Part shown: positions 24,775 through 34,162 of the stretch, one piece after another | Position numbering within the stretch: position 1 is the first letter of the stretch | Layout: each line of letters starts with the position of its first letter | NCBI RefSeq assembly: GCF_030269905.1 | Contig: NZ_BSVC01000007.1 | Span: 124,001 to 188,000, forward strand | Source: Pelosinus sp. IPA-1 | GTDB taxonomy: Bacteria; Bacillota; Negativicutes; DSM-13327 | Length of the DNA stretch: 64,000 nucleotides | Direction: 5' to 3' | Translations under genes and position numbers: made by a program | Notes under the pieces: model-generated | Seen by the model: the letters and a program-made list of their open reading frames with translations, nothing else | Told to the model about the DNA's origin: nothing | Databases searched by the model: none

Positions 24775-27069
24775 TTACCAATTCACTCGGTAATAAAGGT
24801 AAGATTGTTTATACCCAAGGCCTAGATTGTTTATATTTGTAGATAAGGTATTATGAAAGCCATACTCAAGTCCTGCAACGAGTACTTTGTTCGGCGAAAA
24901 TTGGTGGCTATACTCTATACCAACGCTCGGTGAAAAGGCAAATACTTCAGGACGATCTCGATCCCAAACAGCTCTAAGATTTGCATCCCAAGAGTTCTTT
25001 TCGAGGGCCCAGTGCTCTTTAAATCCTATAACATAGGCTTCTCGAACAGTCGGAGGCTCATAGGTCAAAGGTTGGCCGTTTATTTCCTGGTATTTGTAAT
25101 TCATTCGGTCAAAAGATGTAAACCAGGTTAGCGTTTTTTCCTCATTTGAAAACATAGTATGTTCAAAATTTACTCCATAGGTTTTCGAATCATTGCTGTC
25201 ACTGTAATTGGAAGAGGCGAAAACAACGTTATACTGATCTTTAAGATCTAATTGGCGATGGAAGTTTACTTGATAATTGGTAAACATAATAGGCAACAGT
25301 AGTGATTTTAGATCTTTTACGGGAGTTCGTTCTATTTTTAACCCTACTACAGAATTGTCGTTAAAATAGTGATTGGCAAAGAAGCGATAACCGGTAAATA
25401 GGTTAGTAAAATGATAATTGTCTAGCCAAAAGGTAGCATCTTGCCTGGTGTCTTGGTATTTGAGACCAAAAGATTTAGTTTGTAAAGTAGCAGAGTTTAC
25501 TCCGTTGTTCATGATATTCCTATTAGACTCTGCTAATAGAGAAAACTGTCCCCTTATATAGAGCTTGGCTGTAAGTTCCGCTATTATTGTGTCGTTGTTT
25601 TTAGAATCACTTTCTACCTGGTAATTATATTCAATACTGCCTTTGGGGCGAGCCTCATACCGTTTACTTGCTTGCTCTGTAAGAGGACTATAGGAATAGC
25701 TTTCTTCTAGAGAGTCAAGTGCTGTATCTGCTGCTCTATAATCGCCTACTGCTAGAGCTGTACTAACGATACCTGATAATCCAGCAAGCTTACCATCTTT
25801 CAATGTACTTAAGGCATTATATTGCTCATAGGACTCTCGGGGCATATACTTTTCGGATAAAGCATAAGCGAATTGTTTTCGATACAATACATCATTTGGG
25901 AAAATAGCAATTAGTTTTTTATATAACATTTTACCTGTGAGAAATTCGTTACTTCTTATAAAAGAAGCAGCGTCTTCGGCTACTATATAGGCCAAGTCAG
26001 GATAGGCAGAGAGTATTTCATCATAGAGAGACAACCCTTTGCTTCGGTTGCCAGATTTTACATAGGCATAAGCTAAACTTAATTTTACAGACTTTAAATT
26101 GGTTCTCTCATTGCCTCGCTGAAGAATTACATCGTATATTGATAGCGCTTTTTGCGGTTGTGCTGAGCGAAGATAGGAATCGGCTAGAGCTTGCAAACCG
26201 AAATCTGGTACTAGGCTGAGGTCTGTCCAAAGTTTGGTTGCTTCCTGAATTGCTAGCTTATAATCATTGTTTAATCGTAGGGCATAAATATAATTTGATT
26301 GCATTTTAATACTAGCAGAACCATCGATTATTGTTGGTTGTAGTAGCAGGATACCCCTGCTGTAATCACCATGTTGTATAAAAGCAATAGACATCTCATT
26401 GCGTAATTGACGCTCTGGGTTACCTCCCTGACCAGCAGGTATTAACTGGAGTGCTCTCGTTACATCAATGGCAGCGGTTACTGGGTCCCCAGCTAAAATC
26501 AACATTGACCCTCGGCTGACATAAGTTTCAATATCATTTGGATCTTCCAATAAAAGCTGATCGTAGACGTTATTTCCTAAGGCAATATCATTCATGTGCA
26601 TCAAGGTTTCCGCTTCCCAGCGTCTAGCCTGACGATCCCCAGTAGCACCAACTTCATGATAGAGTTGGTATGCTTCTTTGAATTTAGCCAACTTGTAGTA
26701 GGCACCAGCTATATTTTTTTTAACATAGATGGGTATGATTTCACGGTGAAGTATTTGGTCTTCATATAGTGAGATTGCACCCATGTTATCTCCGGACCAT
26801 GCTAACACGGTGGCATAGTCATAGAGTATATTCGGATTCGTACTGCTATCAGACAGCTGTTTAAATAGGTTCAATGACAAAGAGAATTGCTCATTGCGGG
26901 CCAGGGCTAAGGCATAGTTGTAAGCCGCTTGCTCATTAGCAGGGTTTTGTTCATAGGCGCTTTGTAAGGCCGGCAGGTGTATATCGTTAGCCCAGGCAAA
27001 AGGAATAAAATAATTGGTGCTAAGTAATGCTGTAATAGCGAAGGCGAGTGTGTATTTAGGAATATCCAT
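24775..27069 (-). CDS. pgaA: PgaA-like outer-membrane PNAG export porin
   Basis: Outer-membrane exporter of PNAG: N-terminal signal (about 1-27), a periplasmic superhelix of TPR repeats (about 30-470, e.g. NEQAAYNYALALARNEQFSLSL, split here as a TPR unit) that binds deacetylated polymer, and a C-terminal 16-strand-type beta-barrel (about 480-764) with alternating aromatic strands and the final YRVNW. Length 764 is close to the family (about 800). RBS GAGGAG precedes ATG 27069. A porin of this kind only makes sense in a cell with an outer membrane, supporting the Negativicutes assignment. It is 12 bases downstream of another barrel gene in the same operon. Confidence 0.9.
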   Translation of the reverse strand: MDIPKYTLAFAITALLSTNYFIPFAWANDIHLPALQSAYEQNPANEQAAYNYALALARNEQFSLSLNLFKQLSDSSTNPNILYDYATVLAWSGDNMGAISLYEDQILHREIIPIYVKKNIAGAYYKLAKFKEAYQLYHEVGATGDRQARRWEAETLMHMNDIALGNNVYDQLLLEDPNDIETYVSRGSMLILAGDPVTAAIDVTRALQLIPAGQGGNPERQLRNEMSIAFIQHGDYSRGILLLQPTIIDGSASIKMQSNYIYALRLNNDYKLAIQEATKLWTDLSLVPDFGLQALADSYLRSAQPQKALSIYDVILQRGNERTNLKSVKLSLAYAYVKSGNRSKGLSLYDEILSAYPDLAYIVAEDAASFIRSNEFLTGKMLYKKLIAIFPNDVLYRKQFAYALSEKYMPRESYEQYNALSTLKDGKLAGLSGIVSTALAVGDYRAADTALDSLEESYSYSPLTEQASKRYEARPKGSIEYNYQVESDSKNNDTIIAELTAKLYIRGQFSLLAESNRNIMNNGVNSATLQTKSFGLKYQDTRQDATFWLDNYHFTNLFTGYRFFANHYFNDNSVVGLKIERTPVKDLKSLLLPIMFTNYQVNFHRQLDLKDQYNVVFASSNYSDSNDSKTYGVNFEHTMFSNEEKTLTWFTSFDRMNYKYQEINGQPLTYEPPTVREAYVIGFKEHWALEKNSWDANLRAVWDRDRPEVFAFSPSVGIEYSHQFSPNKVLVAGLEYGFHNTLSTNINNLGLGYKQSYLYYRVNW

Positions 27070-27081
27070 AGAAAAGCTCCT

Positions 27082-27951
27082 CTAAAACGACCTAGTTCCA
27101 GTCATATAATAGCCCTTTTGAACATTAACCGCCTTATTCCATATAATGTCTGGGTTTGTATTTTCTCGTCCGTTATAAAGGCTAAAATTTTGATACCAAT
27201 AACCTAAAGAAAATACTGAGGCCGAGTTTATAGCAAATTGTAAACCAATTTTTGTATCGAACATTCTTGCCGTACCAGTATGAGCAAATGACAAATCACG
27301 TAGATTCCACCAACCTTGACCTTGGGCTAGCAGTAAGGGGGAATATAGGAAAGAGCCAATAAGTGCAGTTGTACTCGTTAAGGGAATTGTATGCTGTACT
27401 CCGAAATGTGGACCTTGATAAATCATAAGATAGCTTGAATTTAAACTGACGAGGGGGACATTTACGTTTGAATAATCTTCTATTGAGTAAAAGCCATTTT
27501 TCATAGAGTAAAGGTTTCGATTATACTGATACCCAGCTAAGAAATCAGTGCGTTTTGTAAGACTTTTTTTCCAGTCGGCTGTAACAAAAAGACCTTTATT
27601 TTGTGTGTCAAAAGTGCCAAAATACCATAAATTATTATTTTTTGAATAGTCCCAGTCGGAATCAGTGCCAAGCTTGGTAGTAGGACTGGTCGTCATGCCA
27701 ACTTCAAGCTGTAGAGATTGGTTTTTTGCTAGTTTCTTGCCAAAATTTGCTACGAGATAGTTGTCTTCGTGCGGGTAATTCAATTCGGAGGCACCATCAA
27801 TTACCTTTGTATGTAAGGGAAATGTAGTCTGCCAGCTTTGTAATCCAGAAGTATGCCAGGTTCCAATTGAGAAAGAGTCAGAGGATGCAAAGGTTGTAGT
27901 GGTTACAAATGTTAACGTAAGCGATAAAAAAGCTTGTATCCATTTAGACAT
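27082..27951 (-). CDS. outer-membrane beta-barrel protein leading the pga operon
   Basis: A secreted barrel protein of 289 residues: signal peptide (about 1-22, ending TTTFAS), then amphipathic strands rich in Tyr, Trp and Asn, and a terminal Phe (GTRSF), the usual signal for the BAM assembly machinery. The length and strand content recall omptin-type ten-strand barrels; I cannot confirm the omptin protease residues, so the activity is open. It is the first gene of the run barrel-pgaA-pgaB-pgaC-pgaD, with only 12 bases before pgaA, so it is probably co-made and may help attach, modify or trim the polysaccharide (inference). Confidence 0.7.
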   Translation of the reverse strand: MSKWIQAFLSLTLTFVTTTTFASSDSFSIGTWHTSGLQSWQTTFPLHTKVIDGASELNYPHEDNYLVANFGKKLAKNQSLQLEVGMTTSPTTKLGTDSDWDYSKNNNLWYFGTFDTQNKGLFVTADWKKSLTKRTDFLAGYQYNRNLYSMKNGFYSIEDYSNVNVPLVSLNSSYLMIYQGPHFGVQHTIPLTSTTALIGSFLYSPLLLAQGQGWWNLRDLSFAHTGTARMFDTKIGLQFAINSASVFSLGYWYQNFSLYNGRENTNPDIIWNKAVNVQKGYYMTGTRSF

Positions 27952-28069
27952 AGAAAAACCTCTCTTGTTTACATAATGTTAGAGAGATTCGCCAAAAATT
28001 CTGAAAGCCCTTTCCGAAAAGAAGAGGTAAATGTTGTAAGGGCCAGTGCTAGATGAATTCAAATATTTT

Positions 28070-28117
28070 AGAAAAAAAGAAACAGAAAAAAATCCTCAGG
28101 AGAATTCTTTTCTGTTT
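28070..28117 (-). terminator. terminator between the YdjM-like gene and the pga operon
   Basis: On the minus strand AACAGAAAAGAATTCTC, loop of four, then an imperfect complement ending TTTTCTGTT and a further T run. It ends the gene at 28121-29077. Confidence 0.75.
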
Positions 28118-28120
28118 GTG

Positions 28121-29077
28121 TTAACTTAGCTGGTTACATGGAATTTTCATTGTGTTTCCATAGGAATAAAGATAAGACGCTGTTGGAAGCTGATTACTAT
28201 CAAAAATGATCGTCCCTCGGTGTAGAAATTCTTTATTTGCGATATAACGAAGGTCATAAATATTTACACAGCTGGAATGAAGGCTTTTTTCCTCTTCAAA
28301 ATAAATAAAGGGGGTAAAGGTAGTGAAAAAATCACCAAGTATTGTTTTTTGGGCTTGCAAGGTAAAAGGGGAAACAGCTTTTTGTTTTGTTAAGTTGGCA
28401 TTGGTTTCTAATACGGGATAAATGGCTCCTAGTTGTCCAACTGTATAAGATTGTTTTGTTTCTAAGACAAAATCCCAAAATAATATACGCTGTAAGGAAG
28501 GCATAATTGAGAGTTGTACAATATCTTCATTGGAAAATATCTCATGTATTTGCCTTCTTGCCTTTTTGCGGAGGAGTATGCGAAGGCTAATATATGACAC
28601 AATGGTAAAAAAAGTAAGACAAGATAAGGTAAACATAGTGATGGGTAAGGTATAGATACTCGTCATGAGCAATAGGAGTATAGGGTCAAATACATTTAAA
28701 AGTTGTAAACTTTTGCGTTCCTTACGAAAAGGCCATAAAATTGCCACGCCATGAGTATTAAAATAATCAATGATACTGTGTGACAAACAACCAGCAAAGG
28801 CCCAGCCAAATAAGGAAAAAAGATTGGTTTCCGGCATAAAAACATAAAGACTTACGCTAATCATAGCTGCCCACATGCATAAACCAGGGATGGAATGAGA
28901 AAAAGAACGATGCTGTCTAAGGTAAGAAAAATTTCCTTTGACTTGAGCGATAATATCAAAATCAGGTGCTTGCGCGCCAATAACCGTCGCGAGATAAATA
29001 GGATCATGTAAGGATAAAGGATGTCCAGATAAACCAGCAACAGCCATGCCAATTAGTGCATGGGATAAGGAATCCAT
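28121..29077 (-). CDS. YdjM/YfhP-family membrane-bound metal-dependent hydrolase
   Basis: A 318-residue membrane protein of the YdjM (LexA-binding, inner-membrane metal-dependent hydrolase) family. The conserved His/Asp signatures are all near the N-terminus: DSLSHALIGMA, GAQAPDFDII, RSFSHSI, and LSHSIIDYFNTHG (residues about 2-120), consistent with a metal site facing the membrane. Several TM helices cover about 15-175; the C-terminal third (about 190-318) is soluble. The biochemical role of this family is poorly defined. It stands alone between terminators. Confidence 0.85.
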   Translation of the reverse strand: MDSLSHALIGMAVAGLSGHPLSLHDPIYLATVIGAQAPDFDIIAQVKGNFSYLRQHRSFSHSIPGLCMWAAMISVSLYVFMPETNLFSLFGWAFAGCLSHSIIDYFNTHGVAILWPFRKERKSLQLLNVFDPILLLLMTSIYTLPITMFTLSCLTFFTIVSYISLRILLRKKARRQIHEIFSNEDIVQLSIMPSLQRILFWDFVLETKQSYTVGQLGAIYPVLETNANLTKQKAVSPFTLQAQKTILGDFFTTFTPFIYFEEEKSLHSSCVNIYDLRYIANKEFLHRGTIIFDSNQLPTASYLYSYGNTMKIPCNQLS

Positions 29078-29162
29078 AATGATGCCTCCTACCTATTTAA
29101 ATTTACATAACATTATAACATAAGTAAGAGGTATGTGTTTTATAGTAAGTTTTGCCTGTAAA

Positions 29163-29202
29163 TAAAAAATAGTGGCCTCATTTTAAGAGGCCACCATTTT
29201 TT
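29163..29202 (-). terminator. terminator downstream of the lysine permease gene
   Basis: GTGGCCTC and its complement around a 7-base loop; A run on one side and T run on the other make it work on either strand. Confidence 0.82.
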
Positions 29203-29210
29203 ACGGAATC

Positions 29211-29293
29211 AGAAAGTATAACAATTTCTTGATTCCAAGTAAGAACGACTAAGGTTTCTGCCTGCGTCCAAGGACTTGGCACAAGCCTTAGTC
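29211..29293. repeat. AGAAAGTATAA tag plus compound palindrome, second copy
   Basis: AGAAAGTATAA (29211-29221) is followed after 25 bases by an outer 8-bp inverted repeat (GACTAAGG, 29247-29254, with 29286-29293) that contains an inner one (CCAAG-GA-CTTGG, 29268-29279). The tag, the spacing and the position next to a terminator match the element at 16275-16368. Confidence 0.5.
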
Positions 29294-29304
29294 TTTTCTT
29301 ATAT

Positions 29305-30726
29305 TTACAGACTTTGGGCTTTCGATCCTGTGATTTTTTTATCTAAAAATATTACATAATATAAATAGATAGCAAGCAGTACAGGAATACCAGTGTAAAG
29401 AACAATACGTTGTGATTCATCGAAATATAAACTGAAAATAACACCAATGTTTAATACCAAAGCAAGTGCAGGTACAAAAGGGTAGAACGGTGTGCGAAAT
29501 TTGAGTTGTTCCAATTTACCACCTAGGCGAGCAAATTCTCTACGGAAGTTTATCTGGCACCAAGCAATAATAACCCAAATTAGACAACCTGTAAGCCCTG
29601 TACTAGACATAAGCCACAAATATACGGTATCGGCAGCATACTCACTGGTAAGTAAAGACATGCAAGCTAATACTAGAGTCAAATAAACACCATTGATAGG
29701 AACACCACGAGAGTTTAATTTGCCTAGAAAATTAGGGGCTAATCCTTCTTTGGACATAGACCAGAGGAGACGAGAGCAGGCATATAAAGCGGAATTACCT
29801 GCAGATAAGGCGGAGGTCATAACAACAAAACTCATAATATCTTTTGCTAAAGGGAATCCTAACATACCAAATACATGCGCAAAAGGACTTTCTAAGACAC
29901 TGGCTTCTTGCCACGGAATAATACCTGCGAGTACAACCATGGCTAACACATAAAATATAATAATGCGGAAAGTAATCCCTTTAATAACGCGAGGGACATT
30001 TTTACTTGGGTCTTCGCATTCACCTGCAGCAATCCCTACAAGCTCAGCACCTTGGAAAGAGTATACTACAGCGATCATAGTTAAAAGTACTGCTTCAAAG
30101 CCATTTGGAAAAAGACCAGAGCCAGTGTTAAAATTGGAGAGCCCAACAATAGGGAGAGAATGACTCGAGAAACCAAACAACAGACCTGCACCAGCGACAA
30201 TAAAAGCTAAAATTGCAGTTACTTTGATACCAGCAAACCAGAATTCTGCTTCACCATAGGCTTTTACCGAGATGATGTTTAATAAGGCTAACATCACAGC
30301 AAAGATTCCACACCACATCCAGATTGCCAGCTGTGGAAACCAATTATTCATAATAATGCCTGCAGCGGTAAAGTCAGCAGCAATACAAATTGCCCAATTT
30401 ATCCAGTATAACCAGCCGGTGGTGAAACCAGCTCCAGGGGATATGAAACGAGAGGCATAGCTTTGAAACGAGCCAGAAACAGGCATGGCTGCCGTTAGTT
30501 CACCTAAGCATAAGAGAACCATATACATGATAAAACCGCCTGTTAGGTAGGCAAGAACAGCACCAAGAGGACCTGCTTGACTAAGAGTTTGGCCTGATCC
30601 TAGAAAGAGTCCAGTACCAATGGTACCACCGATAGAAATCATCATAAGGTGGCGTGATTTCATGTCACGCTTGAGGCCTACTTTTTCTGGACATAAGTCT
30701 TTCAGATTTACCGTAGGAATTGACAT
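29305..30726 (-). CDS. lysP: lysine-regulated amino acid permease (APC superfamily)
   Basis: Twelve-helix amino acid/proton symporter of the AAT family, 473 residues. The N-terminus RDMKSRHLMMISIGGTIGTGLFLGSG (split here at RHLMMISIGGTIGTGLFLGS) is the classic family start, followed by the TM2-TM3 GELTAAMPVSGSF region. The direct evidence for substrate is regulatory: a lysine riboswitch with its own terminator lies directly upstream, so the physiological substrate is almost certainly lysine (inference from established L-box biology). RBS AGGAGG, start ATG 30726. No other gene is in the transcript. Confidence 0.88.
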   Translation of the reverse strand: MSIPTVNLKDLCPEKVGLKRDMKSRHLMMISIGGTIGTGLFLGSGQTLSQAGPLGAVLAYLTGGFIMYMVLLCLGELTAAMPVSGSFQSYASRFISPGAGFTTGWLYWINWAICIAADFTAAGIIMNNWFPQLAIWMWCGIFAVMLALLNIISVKAYGEAEFWFAGIKVTAILAFIVAGAGLLFGFSSHSLPIVGLSNFNTGSGLFPNGFEAVLLTMIAVVYSFQGAELVGIAAGECEDPSKNVPRVIKGITFRIIIFYVLAMVVLAGIIPWQEASVLESPFAHVFGMLGFPLAKDIMSFVVMTSALSAGNSALYACSRLLWSMSKEGLAPNFLGKLNSRGVPINGVYLTLVLACMSLLTSEYAADTVYLWLMSSTGLTGCLIWVIIAWCQINFRREFARLGGKLEQLKFRTPFYPFVPALALVLNIGVIFSLYFDESQRIVLYTGIPVLLAIYLYYVIFLDKKITGSKAQSL

Positions 30727-30745
30727 AATTTACCTCCTAATTTAC

Positions 30746-30997
30746 AAAATAAAATGGTTGTGAGCTATCTCACAACCAAAAAATTTATACAAAGATAAAT
30801 TACCGCTTGTGTGAGATAGCACTCCACCCAAAAGAAGCTTTTGGTGACAGTCTTGCATTTATTCAATACAAGCCCAACAAAAAAAGTAGGAATTTTTTTG
30901 TTTCGGCAACTATTCCTTTCTGTATAGCTCATTGCTTCCGGCTCACTATACTTACTCATAATACTTGCACCTCTATAATCACAACCTATTCAATTCT
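30746..30997 (-). ncRNA. lysine riboswitch (L-box) with terminator
   Basis: The minus-strand leader has the L-box core in order: AGAGGTGCAAG near 30973, GAAAGGAA, GTTGCCGAAACAAA, the TTGGGCTTGTATTGAATAAA segment and CAAGACTGTCACC. The expression platform follows: GGTTGTGAGA-TA-GCTCACAACC (30777-30756) with a T-rich tail, and an upstream GCTATCTCACA that can pair with it as antiterminator. The order and bases match the B. subtilis lysC leader closely. Confidence 0.93.
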
Positions 30998-31003
30998 TTG
31001 CTT

Positions 31004-31032
31004 ATTTTATTAAAACTAGGATTACTTGTCAA
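31004..31032 (-). promoter_or_regulatory. promoter of the lysine riboswitch transcript
   Basis: TTGACA (31032-31027), 17-base spacer, TAAAAT (31009-31004) on the minus strand, placing the transcript start near 30997. Confidence 0.85.
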
Positions 31033-31132
31033 TCAATAATTAAAATATATTTATTGAAATTTTTAAAAATATAGGATTATGCAAAGTGTCTGAAGAAATA
31101 AGATACGCAAGAATATTTTTGGAGGTTTCCAA

Positions 31133-32224
31133 GTGGAAAATGAGCATAGACGATTAGATGCGAAATTTGCGCAGTCTTTAGTAGATACTGTAGCTGTTGA
31201 ATTAAATAAGAATGTAAATATACTTGATGAACATGGAGTAATTATTGCGTCTTTTAGTAGAGAACGCATTGGACAAATTCATGAAGCCGGGGCAAAGATG
31301 CTGCAGAATGGAGTTGTGAAGGAGTTTTATGTTAGTGAAGAAGATGAAATAGATATGCCTGGTACCCGCAATGGCTTTAATGTTCCTATTATGTTTGAGG
31401 AGCAATGTATTGGCTTAATTGGCGTAACTGGTGATCAGAAAACTGCTGAGCCTTATGCTAGGTTAGCTGCACGTTTCGTAGAAGCCAATCTTCAATCAAA
31501 TGCTAGGCAGGAAAGGTTAGTAGGGGCATTAACAGAAAAAGAAGAACTTCAGTCCATATTTTTAAATAAAATAATTACAATACAAGAAGATGAGCGTAAA
31601 AGGATATCACGGGAGCTCCATGATGAAACAAGCCAGTCCTTAACGTCCATCATTGTTGGTCTACGTGTCCTCGCAGAGCAAGTGCAAAGTAGAGAGGAGC
31701 AAGAAAAGATACTAGAAATGCGTGACCTTGCGGTTACGACCTTAGAAGCGGTGCATCATATGGCAGTTGAATTACGCCCTGTATTATTAGATGACTTAGG
31801 GTTAGTGGCTGCGGCTAAAAAATATATAGAAAACTATACTAAGCAATATGGAATATCTATGTATGTTGATTTTAATAACTTATCAAGAGAACGATTTTCT
31901 CCTGAAGTAGAAATCACATTATATCGTATTTTACAGGAAGCATTAACGAATATAGTCAAACATGGAAAAGCAAAACAGGTTTGGGTATCCTTAAATAAGA
32001 AACAGGATAAACTTATTTTGTTGGTTGATGATGACGGTGTAGGTTTTGATACAGAAATCGTTAGAAATTCCCATAGTCATACTTGTTTGGGGATTTATGG
32101 AATGAGAGAACGTGTTGCTTTGGTGGAAGGAAAATTTATTATTAAATCAGCCTTAGGTCAAGGCACAAAAATTTTTGTGGAAATCCCATTAACGGGCAAA
32201 AATTGTGATAAAAGTATTGTTTAA
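31133..32224 (+). CDS. sensor histidine kinase with CdaR-type diacid-recognition domain
   Basis: Soluble two-component kinase of the NarX/DegS class, 363 residues. The N-terminal domain (about 5-130; e.g. NVNILDEHGVIIASFSRERIG, split here as a putative sugar diacid recognition domain) resembles the ligand domain of CdaR, which senses glycerate-like acids. Then HisKA_3 with DERKRISRELHDETSQSL (phospho-His in RELHDE, about 155-170), and an HATPase with EALTNIVKHG, DDGVGFD and GIYGMRERV. Start is GTG 31133 with GGAGG upstream. No response regulator is adjacent; the NarL-type regulator at 40454-41113 is the only candidate in the window. Confidence 0.88.
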   Translation: MENEHRRLDAKFAQSLVDTVAVELNKNVNILDEHGVIIASFSRERIGQIHEAGAKMLQNGVVKEFYVSEEDEIDMPGTRNGFNVPIMFEEQCIGLIGVTGDQKTAEPYARLAARFVEANLQSNARQERLVGALTEKEELQSIFLNKIITIQEDERKRISRELHDETSQSLTSIIVGLRVLAEQVQSREEQEKILEMRDLAVTTLEAVHHMAVELRPVLLDDLGLVAAAKKYIENYTKQYGISMYVDFNNLSRERFSPEVEITLYRILQEALTNIVKHGKAKQVWVSLNKKQDKLILLVDDDGVGFDTEIVRNSHSHTCLGIYGMRERVALVEGKFIIKSALGQGTKIFVEIPLTGKNCDKSIV

Positions 32225-32406
32225 CACGCCAAAACTTGTATATTGAAGCAACTTGAAGTACAATAGAAAGTAATGGGTTTTGAGCGGGTATTTTCATTTA
32301 TGAACATTTGGATGAAACCAATCTAAAACGGGAACGGTTGGTTTACGGAACGTCTATTGGTGAAAAAAACTTAAATGTACAAACTCAAATATTGGAGGTA
32401 TTTTTC

Positions 32407-34080
32407 TTGGAAAAACAAAATAAATTAGCCATTATTCCACTTGGTGGGTTAGGCGAAATCGGCAAGAATATGACCGTAATTCGTTACGAAGATGATATTA
32501 TCATTCTTGATTCTGGTTTAGCATTTCCAGAAGATGATATGTTAGGGATTGACTTAGTTATACCTGATATCTCCTATCTTCTTGAAAATCAGGATAAGAT
32601 AAGGGCGGTTGTTATTACTCATGGCCACGAAGACCATATTGGTTCTTTATCTTATCTATTAAAGCAAATTGACGTACCCGTCTATGGTACGCGCCTTGCA
32701 TTAGGGTTAGCCGAGTGCCGATTAAAAGAAAATGGCGTGGCAAACTACAAGCTGGTTCCAGTGAACCCAGGCGATCAAATATCATTTGGTACAATTCAAG
32801 TAGGGTTCATTCGCGTATGTCATTCCATCCCTGATGCCGTAGGAATGTATTTCAAGACTCCGGTTGGGACAATTGTCCATACGGGTGATTTTAAAATTGA
32901 TTATACACCAGTTGATGGTAAAGCAATGGATATTCATAAATTCGCCGAATTAGGTGACGAAGGTGTACTCGTCTTGATGTCTGACAGCACGAATGCGGAA
33001 CGACCGGGTTTTACGAAATCAGAAAGACAGGTCGGCATTGCTTTGGATGAAGCATTTTACAATGCGAAGGGGCGAATTCTTTTAGCTACCTTTGCATCCA
33101 ACGTATTACGTGTACAGCAGGCGATTACCTCTGCTTGTAAATATGGCCGCAAGGTGGCAATTATCGGACGCAGTATGATTAACGTTGTAAATATTGCTAC
33201 AGAACTTGGGTATTTAACGGTTCCCGAAGGTGTCATAATTGACATTGATGAGATTAAAAACTATCCAGGAAACCAAATATTGATTTTATCGACTGGTAGC
33301 CAAGGGGAACCTATGTCTGCCTTAACGAGAATGGCAATGAACGATCACCGAAAAATTGAGATTAGTCCTAGTGATACTGTTATTATTTCTGCGACACCGA
33401 TTCCAGGTAATGAGAAATCCGTATCAAAGACGATTGATGCCTTATTACGATTAGGAGCAGAAGTGATACATGAACGTTCTGCTGGTATTCACGTTTCAGG
33501 GCATGCCAGCCAGGAAGAATTAAAATTAATGTTAACCTTGGTTCGTCCTCAATACTTTATTCCCGTACATGGCGAGTATCGGATGTTAATAAGCCATGGA
33601 AAGATAGCTCAAGAATTGGGCGTTGCAAAGGAAAATATTTTTATAGGTAGTAACGGACAGGTCTTTGAGTTTTCCAAAGAAGCTGGTGTTGTTAGTGGGA
33701 AGGTATCAGGGAAAGTCACGTCAGGTAAGGTTTTTGTTGATGGTTTAGGAGTAGGTGACGTAGGAAATATTGTTATGCGTGATCGCAGCAAATTGTCTCA
33801 AGATGGAGTTCTCATTGTAGTTATCACTATAGATAAGGCCAGTGGCTCAGTTGTAGCGGGTCCCGATTTAGTTTCCCGTGGTTTTGTCTATGTTAGAGAA
33901 TCTGGACACTTAATGGTTGAAGCGAAACAAAAAGTAAAGCAGGTCCTTGCTAATTGTGAGGCAAATAAAGTAACTGAATGGGCTGCAATCAAAGGTAATG
34001 TTCGAGATGCCTTAAGTAAATTTGTTTATGAGAAGACTCGCCGTAGTCCAATGATTTTACCTATTATTATGGAGGTTTAG
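32407..34080 (+). CDS. rnj: ribonuclease J
   Basis: Metallo-beta-lactamase/beta-CASP RNase with 5'-3' exo- and endonuclease activity, central to mRNA turnover in Firmicutes. Metal motif HGHEDHIGSLSYL near residues 75-87, phosphate/metal HTGDFKIDYTP, the SDSTNAERPGFT segment, the beta-CASP GNEKSVSKTIDALL and VSGHAS, then HGEYRML. I start at TTG 32407, eight bases after GGAGG, giving 557 residues, the standard family length; an ATG upstream at 32308 would add 33 unrelated residues. The leader contains AACCAA/TTGGTT complementary segments that might be structured. Confidence 0.93.
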   Translation: MEKQNKLAIIPLGGLGEIGKNMTVIRYEDDIIILDSGLAFPEDDMLGIDLVIPDISYLLENQDKIRAVVITHGHEDHIGSLSYLLKQIDVPVYGTRLALGLAECRLKENGVANYKLVPVNPGDQISFGTIQVGFIRVCHSIPDAVGMYFKTPVGTIVHTGDFKIDYTPVDGKAMDIHKFAELGDEGVLVLMSDSTNAERPGFTKSERQVGIALDEAFYNAKGRILLATFASNVLRVQQAITSACKYGRKVAIIGRSMINVVNIATELGYLTVPEGVIIDIDEIKNYPGNQILILSTGSQGEPMSALTRMAMNDHRKIEISPSDTVIISATPIPGNEKSVSKTIDALLRLGAEVIHERSAGIHVSGHASQEELKLMLTLVRPQYFIPVHGEYRMLISHGKIAQELGVAKENIFIGSNGQVFEFSKEAGVVSGKVSGKVTSGKVFVDGLGVGDVGNIVMRDRSKLSQDGVLIVVITIDKASGSVVAGPDLVSRGFVYVRESGHLMVEAKQKVKQVLANCEANKVTEWAAIKGNVRDALSKFVYEKTRRSPMILPIIMEV

Positions 34081-34121
34081 AACCTTCGATTATATAATTA
34101 GATTACGTTATATCTATAAGT

Positions 34122-34162
34122 AAGAGAAGAGGTTTGCCTTTAGGCAGGCTTCTTTTCTTTTT
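34122..34162 (+). terminator. terminator after RNase J
   Basis: AAGAGAAG-A-GGTTTGCC against GGCAGGC-TTCTTTTCTT with loop TTTA, then T5, about 40 bases after the stop codon. Confidence 0.85.
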
